A DNA stretch of 64,000 nucleotides from Opisthocomus hoazin (Eukaryota; Chordata; Aves; Opisthocomiformes; Opisthocomidae): positions 1,302,001 to 1,366,000 of the forward strand of contig NC_134443.1 of NCBI RefSeq assembly GCF_030867145.1, in the 5' to 3' direction. Each line of letters starts with the position of its first letter. Position 1 is the first letter of the stretch. A program made the position numbers and the translations under genes. Of the stretch, positions 15,301 through 27,141 are shown piece by piece. The notes beneath the pieces were generated by a model. It had not been told where the DNA came from. It worked only from the letters and a program-made list of their open reading frames with translations, and did not search any database.

Positions 15301-18300
15301 TGGTGAAATCTCAGTTGTTGTGGCACTCTGTGCCCTTGTCGAGCACTTCTGTCTGTTTTCCCAAGCTCAAAGAGCCAAGGTGATCGTTTCTGGGTAGTGG
15401 AGATGTGCAGAGAAAGACAACTGTTCTTCTCCTGTCTTGCTTCGCTAGACCAGTCTGCTTCCTTGGGAGCAGGGAGTGCGTTCACGTCTTCTGTCTCGAA
15501 CTGAGGGCACTGCTCTGACGCGTGGTGTGGGACCCACGTCTGTTAAAGCACGGGCCAGCGGGCTGAGGGCTTGAGTGCCATCTCAGGCTGCCGGGGCAGC
15601 TGGAGCAAAGTGCAGCAATCTGACATCCCACGTGAGCTCACCTTCTGCTGCCTTTGCTCAGCAGCCCAGCCCAGAGTGGTGCTTGCCCCAGAATCAGATA
15701 TAGATTGTTGTTTTATTTGATTCCTTTTTCCAGCGCGGAGGGCTTGAGCAGAGATTCGGGGGGAGAGCCTGTTGATGTTTTTCTGAGGTTTTCTTGAGTT
15801 GGGCGAGCCCAGACTGCAAACAATTCTAGGCTTTCTGGCCAACTATAGGCTGTCCTGCAGCCCTCTCCTGCAGTTTCTGTCTTCAGAAGCACGTTTCCAT
15901 CAGAAATGTTTCCTTTGGATTTTTTTTTAACAGCAGTTTCTGCCTCTTCCAAAAACATGAGCTGCAGGGTCGGCGCTGGCTCAGGCCACAAACCCCGTGG
16001 GGAGACGTGGCTGGTGATTGCCTGTCTGCTTCTTTGCAGTCTGTTGTTCGGATTTGCTGCATTCGGAGCTTTGGCCACTTCATTACCCACTTGCAAGGCA
16101 GCATCCTGCAGTTCAACTCGGAGCTTGGGATCTTCATCAGCATAGCACAGTCGGAGCAAGACAACTTGCTGCACCAGGCCCAAGCCCAGTTTCACATGGT
16201 GAGTTGGCAGAGGTGGGCTAATTCTCTGTACTTTGCACAATTTCCTGCAGATTACTATTATATTGTAGCTATAATCACAGGTCTTTGGTGGGAGATGCAA
16301 GTTTTGCTCCTTAGAGCTACTCGGGTGTCCCCTTTTCAGCCTGTTTGTGGAACCGTGTGCCGTATCAGCTTGTGTGTTTCCTGCTAACTGATATGGAAGT
16401 TTGTTTCTGTAACTAGGCTGCAGAGGAAGCTCGTCGGAACAGGCTGATGAGAGATATGGCTCAGCTTCGACTCCAGGTAGGAGATCGTAGACCAATAGAA
16501 TGCTTTGGGTTGGAAGGGGCCTTTAGAGGTCATCTTTTAGATGCTGGTTCCAGCCTGAAAACTGGCAGGGTAGTGGCTGAAATGTCTGAAACTAGGAAGG
16601 GAAGGGGGAGCTCTCTGCTTCATTCCCACACAGAGGCAGTGAGTCTGTTCTGCAAAGACAGAATCGTAGAAAATCTCAAGCTGGAAGGGACCCATAAGGA
16701 TCATCGAGTCTGGCTCCCTGCTCCTCGCAGGGCTGCCTAAAACTAAACCGTGTGCCTAAGAGCGTTGTCCAGATGCTCCTTGCGCTCCGACAGACTTGGT
16801 GCCATGACCCATTTCCCTGGGCAGCCTGGTCCAGTGGCCGACCACCGTCTCAGTGAAGCACCTTTTCCTCACGCCCAGTTTGCACTTCCCCTGACGCAGC
16901 TTCATTCCTTCTCCTCGTGTCCTGTCACTGGTCACCAGAGAGAGGAGATCAGCACCTTCCCCTCCACTGCCCTCCTTGAGGAAGGTGTAGACTGCCATGG
17001 GGTCACCTCTCAGCAATGAGGTCACCCCTCAGCCTTTTCTTCTCCAAGCTGAACAAGCCAAGGGACCTCAGCCTCTCCTCATAAGTCTTGCCCTCGAGAC
17101 CTTTTGCCATCTTGGTCACGTTCCTCTGGACACACTATAAGAGTCTGGTGTCCTTCAGATATTGAGGTGCCCAAAACTGGACACAGTACTCGAGGTGTGG
17201 GCTGCACCAGTGCAGTGCAGAGTGGGACGATCACCTCCCTCTGACCCACTGGCTGCATCCAGCCCTCTGCTCCATGTGCTGGGTGGTTGGAAGGGTCCGG
17301 TGGAGCTTTGCAGGGCAAGTCTTGCCCTATTTGATCATTTGTTTCAGCATAAATGTGAAGCAAGTGTCTCTGCATGTGTGGTTTTTTTTTTCAGCTGGAG
17401 GTTTCTCAGCTGGAGGGAAGTCTCCAGCAGCCCAAAGCGCAGTCAGCCATGTCTCCTTACCTTGTCCCGGACACCCAGGCCCTCTGCCAGCACCTGGCTG
17501 TTGTCAAGCAGCTGGCCACCAGTGGGAGGTTCATAATCATCATCCCTCGAACAGGTATGGGGACTCCACATCAGATAGCTGAGCCTGCCTCCCCCCTATT
17601 CCCTCCTTGATAGGAAGCAAGCCCTGTGGGCGGAGGTGGTGGCTTTCTCTCCTGCTGCCGTTGTCCTTTACTTCAGCTGGAGCAGCTGAAACACCGTTTC
17701 CATGTGCCACTTCTGGGGCCTGTGTTATGTGTTGCCCATGCTTGGAATCTAACACAGTTTGTCAAAGAACGGCTGGAAAGAGAGAGGTTCTGTTCACTCT
17801 CCGCTTCGTCTGCCTCCTGTGGCAGCCGCTGCTGCCGTGCATCAGAGGCAGTGCGGTGAGATGAGGAATTCTTGACACGTCTGGATTGGCTTGCAGAAGT
17901 ATGGCTATAAGCCAGATGTTTTTTCTTCTTTTTTTCTATCAGTGATTGATGGTTTAGACTTCCTGAAAAAGGAGAACGCAGGTGCTCGGGACAGCATCCG
18001 GTATCTGGAGGCAGAATTTAAAAAGGGAAACAGGTGAGAGCGGGAGAGTGATGCGGTTTGCCCTTGCTTTTGGAGTGGGTGTATTTTGGGCTGGAAGATG
18101 ATGTCAATGGTGGGAGCGGGCTGTGCATCCCTTGGAGCCGAGTGAGGAGTGGGCCAAGGGAAAGCCAGGCCTCAGGAATGCGCTTGGTGAGACCGAAGGT
18201 GGTGAAGTAACAGGTTTGGCAGCTGGTTCTCCAGATGCACTTGTAGTTGCTGCTCGGCCATGAAATGTAGCTGCTTCTGAGGAGCGGAGGGAGCTGCATC

Positions 18301-19674
18301 TCTTTATCAGTGGATAGAACTGAGCCGTCCCTTTTAGTGATGCACTGGGAGTGCTGGAAGAGCCGTGCTGCGTCACTGCCCAGGTTCACTGTAGCAGGAC
18401 AAGCAGCTGTCCTGCTGTGAAGACAAACCACCTTCAGGGCTGGTGGGCTTTGAGACACGCGCGGTATTGTGAACTTCGCAGAGTGATGGTGATGAGACAG
18501 GGGGCTGATCTAAGGGATTTCGCAGGGGATTGCTTGAGTGGGTTGATTAAAGCCAGCGTTGCGAAAGGGTCCTGCAGCACTTGGTGGACCTGCTGTAGAG
18601 CGTTGGCTTCAGTCGGTGTGACGGTCTCCCTGTGAGCTCAGTGGCTCTCATCTTCCCTTAGGTACATTCGTTGCCAGAAAGATGTTGGGAAGAACTTTGA
18701 GAGGCATAAATTGAAGAGACAAGATTTAGATGCCTGGTAAGATGACAGCATCTGGAGAGGTCCTAGCCTGATTCCCAGCAGGCAGGTGGCTTTGGGGAGA
18801 GGTTTTAGTGCTGGGACCCGTGGTGCAGCTTGCTTGATCGGATGCTCTGTGAGTAGTTATAAAATTCCCTAGGGAGAGTGTTGGGGCATCCGTCTGTGCA
18901 TCCTGCATAGCACCAAAGGGTCTCAATGAAGCCCTCAACAGGCAGCAGGGAAACAGTCCTGCTTTCCACGTGTCCTCCTGAGCACCTATGAAACTGTTTG
19001 CATAAGCAAGTGGTCTTCCCTCTGACTTCGCCCTCTGTTTCTTGCGTCTGTCTGGCAGGAACCTCTATAAAATACTGGACAGTTGCAAACAGCTGACCGT
19101 GTCCCAGGCAAGTGGAGAGGAGGACACCACGGGAATGGTCACCATCATCACGGGCTTTCAGCTGGAGGACCCAAGCGTGTTCTCAGCGCCCATGCAGGTC
19201 AGTAGCTCTTTGGCTGGCAGAGTGGAGCTTGTCTGCTTCCTAGCAAGATTAGAATCTGGTTGGTTGTGGGAGATTTATTTATTTTTTTTAAATATTTTCT
19301 GCCTTGGGTGATAACTGTCCTGGATTTCCCAAATTTAGTTTATAAGTTGTGATTCCTGGTTCCTCAAAGGCCCCTTGATTTGTCACGCCTTTGTGGTGCA
19401 AAGTGTCCTGGGGGAGGTGGGAGAAGTAATTTGCACGTCTGTGCGGGCCTCTGGTGCCACAGCAACTTCAGCACGAAGAAGAATTGGGCCTTTTAGCAGT
19501 GACAAACTCTGAGAATCTTCAAGTTGTGAAGGGCAGTCTTCTTGACAGGACAAGAAAAAAATAAGTTGTTTTGTCTCTGTTTGTTTGCAGTCTGCCATCC
19601 AGGCAGCCGCCAATGCCAGTGTAGAAATAAAAAATGTTCTGGAGTTCTACAAGCAGTGGAAAGAGATGGGCTGA
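386..19674 (+). CDS. SMG5: SMG5 nonsense-mediated decay factor (3' part of gene, 19 exons, 5' end outside window)
   Basis: SMG5 is a cytoplasmic nonsense-mediated mRNA decay factor. It binds phosphorylated UPF1 through a 14-3-3-like domain, usually with SMG7, and promotes UPF1 dephosphorylation and decay. Coding exons: 386-542, 3630-3719, 5044-5133, 6054-6132, 6730-6855, 7308-7376, 9329-9537, 9680-9817, 10900-11601, 13493-13662, 13947-14022, 14725-14900, 16040-16198, 16417-16476, 17395-17554, 17943-18033, 18662-18736, 19059-19197, 19591-19674. Every junction is GT-AG and phases agree throughout, giving 949 codons plus stop. The first exon begins in frame at [10 protein letters not shown], near residue 100 of the human protein, so about 100 N-terminal residues lie upstream. 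The TPR-like helices are nearly identical to human. Exon 10900-11601 encodes the acidic, Ser-rich linker. The last five exons encode the C-terminal PIN domain, which is catalytically degenerate in this family. The end KQWKEMG matches human KQWKEIG. Confidence 0.96.
2415..2870 (-). mobile_element. CR1 LINE fragment in SMG5 intron
   Basis: TTCGGTTGGAAGAGACCTAC opens the complement of a CR1 3' part, continuing through GCGCCTGTTCTAGCG and CTCAGCCTCCTTTTCTCCAA to about 2870. A short internal duplication of the GTAGGACGTGCC segment lies near 2800-2830. The copy is 5'-truncated, diverged and therefore old. Confidence 0.85.
8030..8650 (-). mobile_element. CR1 LINE fragment in SMG5 intron
   Basis: Starts with TTTAGGTTGGAAGGGTCCTG and runs through CAGTGTTTGACCACCTTCAC and TTCAAGCTGAACAAACTCC to GCCCAGTATGGGATTAGC. 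The copy is in minus orientation and well diverged. It lies in the 1.95 kb intron between the exons ending 7376 and starting 9329. Confidence 0.88.
16487..16556 (-). mobile_element. CR1 LINE 3'-end fragment in SMG5 intron
   Basis: ATAGAATGCTTTGGGTTGGAAGGGGCC followed by AGAGGTCATC (shown in two parts) is a short CR1 3' terminus. It begins about 10 bases after the exon 16417-16476 donor. Confidence 0.7.
16658..17255 (-). mobile_element. CR1 LINE fragment in SMG5 intron
   Basis: AGAATCGTAGAAAATCTCAAG and GGAAGGGACCCATAAGGATC open a 0.6 kb copy. It continues through CTGGGCAGCCTGGTCCAGTG, TTCTTCTCCAAGCTGAACAA and GACACAGTACTCGAGGTGTG. It is 5'-truncated and in minus orientation, and is the best preserved CR1 in SMG5. 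Confidence 0.93.
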
Positions 19675-20305
19675 TGTTCAGAAAGGCATTGGGTTGGTGG
19701 TACCTTTCTCTCCCCCTCTCGGAACGTGCAGCGTCTGAACAAAGGAAACAAAAATCCGGGCGACACTTAGACATGAAGAAGCAGCAGCAGCAGCAACGAT
19801 AACAAAAATATCTACCAAAAAAAAAAAAAAAAAAAAAAAGAAATTCCAATTTGGGCACGCACACAGACACCCTCCACCCGTATCCCGACCAGACGGCTGT
19901 ACATCTCCGACGGCGCCAACTGCTCTGAGAAGAGAGAGGCACCTCGGCGCGGCCGAGGCAGAGCTCTGCCCTTCTCCCAGTCGGCAGAGATGGGCGAGAG
20001 ACGGGCAGTCATTCATTCCTCCCCCTCACTCCTCCCCAAAGCTTGCTTGGTCATCCGAAGTGGGCAGGCGGCTTCTGAAGCGTGGACTTGACTTCAACGA
20101 AACCAAACCAGCGCAGCGGAAACGGGGCCCTCGTAGCTTGGGAAAGAAGACCCAAAGAGTGGTTAGCTCTTGTTCAGTCATCTGGTGACAGGAAAGCAGA
20201 TACTCTTTCTTTTTTTTTTTTTTTTTCCCCCGCCCCCTCCTCCTTTGAATTATTTTTCAAGGGGTTTTTTCCTTTTAATTCTTAGTTTTTATATACATAA
20301 ATAAT

Positions 20306-20311
20306 ATTAAA
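20306..20311 (+). terminator. SMG5: Candidate proximal poly(A) signal of SMG5 (ATTAAA)
   Basis: ATTAAA lies about 630 bases after the stop codon, in an AT-rich stretch. G/T-rich sequence follows within 30 bases, as expected of a downstream element. Confidence 0.4.
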
Positions 20312-23300
20312 AAAAAGTGGAGTTCCTTTGGGGTTCTGGATACTCTTCCAGTGTCAGAGAGAAAAGGAGACAATTGTGCTATTTAAAAGGGGGGGAAAGC
20401 TCTTAATATAATTTTTTTTTTCTTTGAACAAGCATATTTATTTCCTTTCCCTGTCTCCCGTGGAGCGGGCTCAGTGCAAGGGGATGTTGGCCTGCAAGGA
20501 GAGAGCAGTCTGAAGTGCCCTGATGGGCTCGGTGCACACCCTTGCTCTCCTTACAAGCTGCATGCTTCACGGGCAACGAGAGATGGGCCGGGCTGCTCGA
20601 GAGAGGTGAAAAGGACTCTGTTCCTCCTTCCGCAGTCCCTCCTGCTCCTTTGCTTCCAGCATTAGACCTTGGAGAAAAGGAGTGGAAGCCAGCAGAGTTG
20701 CTGGAAGAGAGAGAAGAGCTGCGTGGGATTTAAAGACCGATAAAGCTCGGCTGCTTGGCTGGAGTGCTGTGACCCTGGGATGGAGCAGACCTCTCCGAAG
20801 GACCCAATGCTGCCTCTTCTTTTTCTTTTTTTTTTTTTCTTCTCCTTTTTTTTCTTTTAAATCTTGCAATGAGGTGTGGAGAGGGAAGGAGGATCTCAAA
20901 GCCATTATCTCTTCTGCTGGTGGTTCCGACACAGCACTGCTGCTATGCCATACTAGAGAGGGTGGCAGAACTGGAGTGTTAGTGTCCCCCCCCTCCTCAC
21001 GTCCCTCCAGGGCAGGCAAAGGCAGCCGCTGCCCAGGAGGACGGAGCTCAAACCGTTCAGCGCTTTGAGCATCCCAAAAAGAAGGGATGCTGCTACCTGG
21101 GCAGATGCTGGGCGAGCGAATTCCCCGTGTGACCTCGTGAGGGACCTCGCAGACCTCCATCCTGACGGCATCTCAAGCACCCAGTGTCTGACGTCCTGTC
21201 CCACGCTTGGAAATGAAGAGAAGGGTCGCTCCCGGGACAGCAGAGCGGTGGGAGATAAGGCTGAACGGCCTCTGCGTAGTTCACCTGTGTCGATGTACTC
21301 AAGAAACAGATGTCTCCATCCACATGAACTAACAGCAGCTATGCAAGTAAAAACCACTAGTCTTCTACGTTTGCGTGTTTTTTCACATGGGCCAGCCAGA
21401 AGCTGCTACAAAAGGGGCGTAATGCGGAAAGACAAGCAACATACTCCAATCTGTGCAGACTTCCTAGCATGGTGCGTTGTACTGGAGTGGCAGGATGTTC
21501 CTTGTTTTCAGGTAAAAACTAAAAAAAAACCCCAAAAAACCAGCACAAGTCCCAGAGGATTCATTTATATTTTAATTTCAGTTCCTTTGCAGCATGCAGC
21601 CTTGCAGCGCAGCAGAGAGAAATGCCGAGCTTGGGGTTACAGCTGGAGCTGGCCCTGCAAGGTCCCTGTGGCCTGGAAGGCGGGTGGAGGGGTAGAGGGG
21701 CAGCGTTTCCCGGCAGGTTTTCCCTTTTGCAGCTTCTCCTGAAACTGGCAGTGCTTTTCTAGGCTGAGCCAAGGAATGAACGGCAGCTCAAAGACTCTGG
21801 CTCCCCTGGGGTGTTCTTGGAGATCCGAGGTGGGCTGTGAAGCTTGTCAGTCGCTCTTTCCTCCAGTGCTGCCGGTGGTTTTATTTGAAGCTATCTGTTT
21901 GTCTAGCTCATTATTTTTGTTTGATGGGGTGGGAAAAGAAAAGAGAGTCACCTTGGGGGACCGGCATATGAGCCAGAGCAGTGTGGTGAAGCGGAGAGCA
22001 GAGTCACCTCGCCTTCTGCCCCTCCGTTGGCTTGGAGGGTGCTGCTCAGCTGGGGCGAAATACGCTCCTTGTTCCGTCCAAGCCTGGCTCAGGGGTGTGG
22101 ATAGCTGCTGGACTGTGCTTTTTTGTTTTTTTGGTTTTTTTTTTCTTTCTGCTTAAGAAAACCACCCACCTCCTTGCTGCAAAGCGCATTAGAAGGGTCT
22201 GCGGTGTGCAGCTCCCTTCTGGAGGTCTGCTCGAGCTGAAGCCTGGCTGCGCAGTCCTGAGAAGTCTGTCATTCCCTTCCGGCTGCGTAGTGCGAAGCGG
22301 GCACTTGGGCTTGGTAAAGAAAAGAGCATTGCTGGGCTGAAATCAAAACAGCGAGGAGCTGAGGCACTCCCCAGCTGTGCTCTGGGCCGGGTATTCCCTT
22401 GGTCACAGGTGGATCTGGAAGGGCGGAAAGAGCAAAGCAAATAAAGTGGCAACCACAAGCTGCCAGCGGTGCCCGATGAGCTGGGAGCCAAGCGCCGCGG
22501 GGCCGGGGCAGCAGCCGAGGTGGGTGCTGTCGCTGAGCGGGGCGGGGGCAAGGGCTCGCCTGTCCCTGTCCTCGGCCGGACCGGTGGCTGGTTTGGGCCG
22601 GACACAGAAGGCAGTTTAAGAACAAAAGGAAATAAACTTGGCATTGCTGTAACAAGACGTCGTTGCGGAGCTGCAGCGAGCTCGCTTAGGGGCCCCGCAG
22701 CAGAAGCAGAGGGATTCCTACAGGGCAGCAAGGCTGTTGCCTGACTTTCTGCGTTACCATCCCTTAGTAACTGAGCCTCTGAGGAGTTGTTTTGATACTA
22801 CCCTGATGTTTGGCACACCTGGAGAGGAGGAAGAGGCCCTGACTCTTCAACGGGGCATCTGAACTGCCCAGTCGTCTGTCTGGGCTGATTGGGGAGGGAT
22901 AATAACCTTGTAAAAAAGGCACCTGAAAGATCCCTGTGCCACCCTGCTTCCTCTCCAGAACATCCAGCTGTGGCTGAGGACCTGATGAATTTCCTTTATT
23001 TTGGATGCGCTTCCCCAGTCAGAGATCCACAGAGCTGACAAAGCGAGAGACTTCCAAGCTCCGGGACAGCGCAGCGGCCTCGGGGCAGGCGCCGAGCTGT
23101 GTCCTCCGGCAAGTGTTGCCTTCTCCTGGAGGCTCAACTCAACGTCTTTAGGACTGGGGTAAAGGGAGGCACTTCTGAACCCCGATCCCAGCTCTCGCGG
23201 TGGGTCGGAGTCTCCTCACTGGGTATGAATCGATCTGGATCAGTCCGAGGGCCGGTGCCAGTTTTCCCCCCACGGATTTGGTGCATCGCTTCCACGTCCC

Positions 23301-24330
23301 AGCCCAGAAGCCGAGAGCAGGAGGCCGCTTTCCCTGGCCTGTTTTGGTTCCAGACGCTCAGCAGTTCTCCGGGCCTGCGGGAAACTCAGAGGTCGACGGG
23401 GAGGCTCCGGGGAGCGTGGGCTACTGCTCTGCCCATGGCTCCAATGCGCTGTGGCTCGGGTTTCCCAAGAGCTCCCCCCACCGTGTTCATACCAGCCCGA
23501 ATAGTGAGGCAACGATCGAGCCCTGTGGAAGCCAGCGCGGGTCCGCTGCTGCTCCTCACGGTGCTGTTTCTGTACCAGCTCAGAGCTGGCTGAGCCCAGC
23601 TCCAGGCTCATCCCGTGCTGGGAAGGAGAGTGAAAAGAAGGCTCTTCCAGGCTGAAAGCGTTGTTTTCCTGGTGTTTTTGTGCGTTCCTTGGGTTTGATT
23701 TGCTTTTCGTTACCACCGTGTTGAGCTCTTAGAAGTCTGTGGGGTGGCCCCGAGCTGGGAGAGCGCAGGTTTGCGGTGGGGAGGCTCGCTGGAGGCAGCA
23801 CGGGGCGGGGGGACGGGGGCTGTCCCCAGGCCGTGGTTGGGGACACGGCCACTCCGGTGCTCGCCGCGCTTCACAGGCTCTGCCAAGCGCCTCTTCCTCC
23901 TCCCGTCCTCGCTCTGCTCCATGCCGCCTGCAACGCCTTGGATTTTCACTTGCATCTTAGATTTATCGTTATTTTTTTCTTCTTCTTGATGTCCAGCAGA
24001 GCTAGCTGGTCTCGCTGGGGCTGAAAACAGTGGGGGCAAAAGGGGGGGGGTGGCGAGAATGGAGGAGGGCAGCAGGGTTGGCGCAGGACCCCCGGCTCCC
24101 TGGGCCTGCCTCTGTCTGCTGGCAGGGAGAGGGCTTGGCTTCAGGCGAGGGACGAGCATCCCTCCCTCCGTCCTCCTGTAGCACAAAAAAAGCCCGGCCT
24201 GGGGCTTTGTGCCTGGGTAGCTCTGGCCGGGGGAGCGCTGGGCCGGCGGTTGGACCCCGGCTGGGACGAGGAGGAGCTCGGGGGCTCTCACGGCGTCTCT
24301 CGACTGTGCTCCCAGCGCCTTGGCTAGCTC

Positions 24331-24336
24331 AATAAA
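24331..24336 (+). terminator. SMG5: Candidate distal poly(A) signal of SMG5 (AATAAA)
   Basis: A canonical AATAAA is followed about 15 bases later by T/G-rich sequence. It is the last plus-strand signal before the CpG-rich PAQR6 upstream region, so it is the natural distal end of the SMG5 transcript if the UTR is long. Confidence 0.45.
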
Positions 24337-27083
24337 ATCCAAGATGTTTGTACCTCTCGTTTTGTGGTGATTCCCGGCCCGGCCCGTGTCGCTCCTACGC
24401 CGCCCCAGAGAAGGCCGCGTGTTTAATGCGTGAATCCACCCGCAAACGTGCCCTTGGCTGACCAAACTTTCTGCTTTTCAGAGGAGAAAAAATAAGCTTT
24501 GGTGTTCCCCAGCCCTTTGACTGCTCTTTGCCTTGGGTGAAGGAAGGCGTAGCCTTGGTTTGCTGCTGGTTTGAGAGGGTGCATGGAGGTGGGTCCCTTG
24601 TCCCCGTCACAGGAACAGTTTTGCCGTTGTTCCTTCGCCCTTTGCTCGCTGCCTTTGTGCTTGGGGACGAGTTCGGCCTCTCACCGGGACTCGGCGTGGT
24701 TCTGCTCGCGGGAGCATCCCCACCCCCAGCACCGCTGCCGGCGGCAGAAATCCCCGCAGCGGTTCACCGGGCAGCCTCTCCGCTTGGCTTTGGACGGGGC
24801 TTGGGGAGCGCGCGTCCTTAGAAACGCCGCCCTTCCCCGGGTTCGTTCGAGGTGCCGCTCAGGCTGGGCTTCAGGGCAGCGCGCTCGAAGCCAGGCTCTG
24901 CGAGCGTCCGCGCCAGGCGCTGGGGAGCGGGGAAACTGGGGATGGTGCTTTATGGGGGGGAAAAAAAGAAATAAAGAAGTCTTCCGTTCGCACCAAAGCT
25001 CCTTTCTTTGCTCTGCTGGTGGAAAGCCCGGAGCCGGGCACTGATACAGTTTGCTCTCCCTCTCCAGTTCTTTGGCAGCTGCCAGCGGTGGGAAGGCCGG
25101 GGACGGAGGTTGTGAAAAGGCGAATCCGGCTTCCAGTCCCTCCTGGGAGCAGAAAGCGTGGGCGACTTCTCCTCGCGGGGCGAGACGTGCCCCGTGTCCC
25201 AACGCCTCTGGCACAAAAGAGACCCCTCGCTGCCGGCTCTGTCCCCTCCCGAGGGGCTGGAAGCGCCTCGTCCAGCGCGGGAGGGCTGTGCCAAGACGCT
25301 GCCCGGCGTTAATGGGCTCGGCGGGCCCCTGCCCCGTTAACGAACTCGCTGTGCCTCCGCTGGCGTCGGCAGCGTGGATCCAGCCCACGCCCCTCGCGCT
25401 GGAGATCCACCAAGGGCTTTGCTCCTGGAAAACCGAAGCGAGGAGGAAGCTTTGGAACGCTGATCGGGAGCCGGGACCCCTGGTCCTGCTCGCTGGGGTG
25501 CTGAGTCCTCGGAAAGCGCCGGGGGCCTCCCTCCCTGCGCCTCCGCTTCCCCCTTCTCCCTGCCCCGAGCGGGTCCCCAGCCAGGGTTTGCCGTGCTTGG
25601 CGCGGGTTATTTTGAGGGGCTTTTCAGCGCCGGGGCCCGCGTCGCTGCGGGGATGCAGGAGGTCCCGTTGCGGGCAGGCACGGAGCCCCCAAACCCTCCC
25701 ACCGGCCTCCTGCCAACGGCGGCCGGAGCAACGCCGCGTCCCTTGGCCGAGGCTGCCGCCGCGCCGGCGCCCATCGGCCCCGCGGCTCTCCGCACCGAGC
25801 ACGGGGGGTTCGAGCCGCTCATCCGGGGACGCTGGGGCTCCCCACGCTGCGCCCAGCGCCCACGGCTGAGCCACTTTGGGGGCGGGGGGGTAAAGAAATC
25901 CTCAAAGACGGGGGCTTGGAAAGCGTCGCTCCCGCTCGCAGCGCAACCCTCCAGCTCCTGACCGCGGCGTGGACGCCTCTGCCGGCGTTCGCTGCCCCGG
26001 ACTGAGCCCGAGCCACCTCCTCGTGCCGGCGGGACGCGGTCAGGTCGGTCGGGGATGCTTTCCCAAACTTCCTCTTGCTTTTCTCCCCCTCGCTCCGTCT
26101 CCCGTCTGCGGCAGTCGTGGGACCCCCGCGGCGTAACCTGGGGGGTCCCCGCGTGGCCCTGGCGCTCGGCTCCATCACCCACCCCCCGCTGCAGAGCTCG
26201 TTGGCGTCGAAAATCTGATGCCCGGAGCCGCTTTCCAGCAGTCCCACGCAGGAGCTTGTGCCCCTCCGGCAGCACGCTGGGGGCAAAACCCCCCCGTGCG
26301 CAGTCGTGCGTCGCGGGGGGGCTCGGGGGGATTTCAGCCCAAGTGGGCAGCGAGGCCGCGGCCGGCACAAAGCTCCCTTTGAGCCCCCGCAGACGCTGCC
26401 CCGGCCGCCGAGGAGCGGGAGCTGCCGGGGAGGGCTCCGGGGAGGCGGGCGGTGGGGCCGAGACCCCCGGCCCGTGGAGGCAAGGAGGGGACGGACGTCC
26501 AGCATGGCGGCACCCACCGTCCCGCCAGCGGCTCTGGGCGCTTTCGGGTTGTTTCGAGCTTTTTTCCTTTTCTCCTCCCCCTTCTAAAGCACTGGGTGAG
26601 TTTTGGGCTGGGGGGGTGGGTGGGGAAGCTCAGGACCCCTTCCTACACCGTGCCTCAGTTTCCCCTCGGTGTCCTGCTGCATCCCGGCCCCTGCGTAACG
26701 CAACGTCTCTGGCGGGGTCTGGGCTCGGGGGCTGCGGGGTATCCGGGGGGCTTTTCCCTCTCCGCGGTGGCCTGGTCCCAAACCTGCGCGTACGGGGACA
26801 TCCCCAGAGCGGGTACACGGGGGTCGGGGGGACTTCCGTGGGGAGGGGGGCTGCGGTGGGGCAGGAGCTGGCTCTTTGCTGCAGCCCCCACCCATCGTGC
26901 TCACCTGGGTCTGGGGGGCCTGATCCTGCTCAGATACCCCCTCCTTCCCCAGACCAATCGACCGGGGAGGGGGCTTTGCTGAGCCCACCCCTGGGAAAAG
27001 CGGAGAGGGGGCCTGGGGGGCGGTGGTCCCGGCTGCTGCGGCCCCAGCCCCGTCCCCCGGCGGGCTCCGTCCCATCTCCGCAG
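24337..27083 (+). other. GC-rich SMG5-PAQR6 intergenic region, likely PAQR6 5' flank
   Basis: The region is strongly GC- and CpG-rich with many long open frames. None resembles a protein I know and none has convincing splice structure, so I read them as composition artefacts. CpG density is highest around 25.2-26.5 kb, which fits a PAQR6 promoter and non-coding first exon. A splice acceptor (CTCCGCAG) ends at 27083, 58 bases before the PAQR6 ATG, suggesting an intron in the 5' UTR. I cannot locate the transcription start. Confidence 0.4.
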
Positions 27084-27141
27084 GACATGGGCTGCGGCCC
27101 GGCGCCCCGACACCTCTAGCCCGGAGCGCCTCGGCCCCACC

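Larger units (their letters stand above)
19675..24336 (+). other. SMG5: SMG5 3' UTR and flank with alternative poly(A) signals
   Basis: No coding exon is visible after the SMG5 stop. The stretch holds a CAG run near 19780, a 23-base A tract at 19817-19839 and several T-rich tracts. Candidate cleavage signals are ATTAAA at 20306 followed by GT-rich sequence, AATAAA at 22440, and AATAAA at 24331 followed by T/G-rich sequence. A short (about 0.65 kb) and a long (about 4.7 kb) 3' UTR are both possible. Only transcript data can decide how far the UTR runs. Confidence 0.55.

Noticed and set aside
24681-26517. Long minus- and plus-strand frames upstream of PAQR6 (up to 397 codons)
   Set aside because: The GC- and CpG-rich sequence lacks stop codons by composition. 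No recognisable domain, splice sites or similarity.
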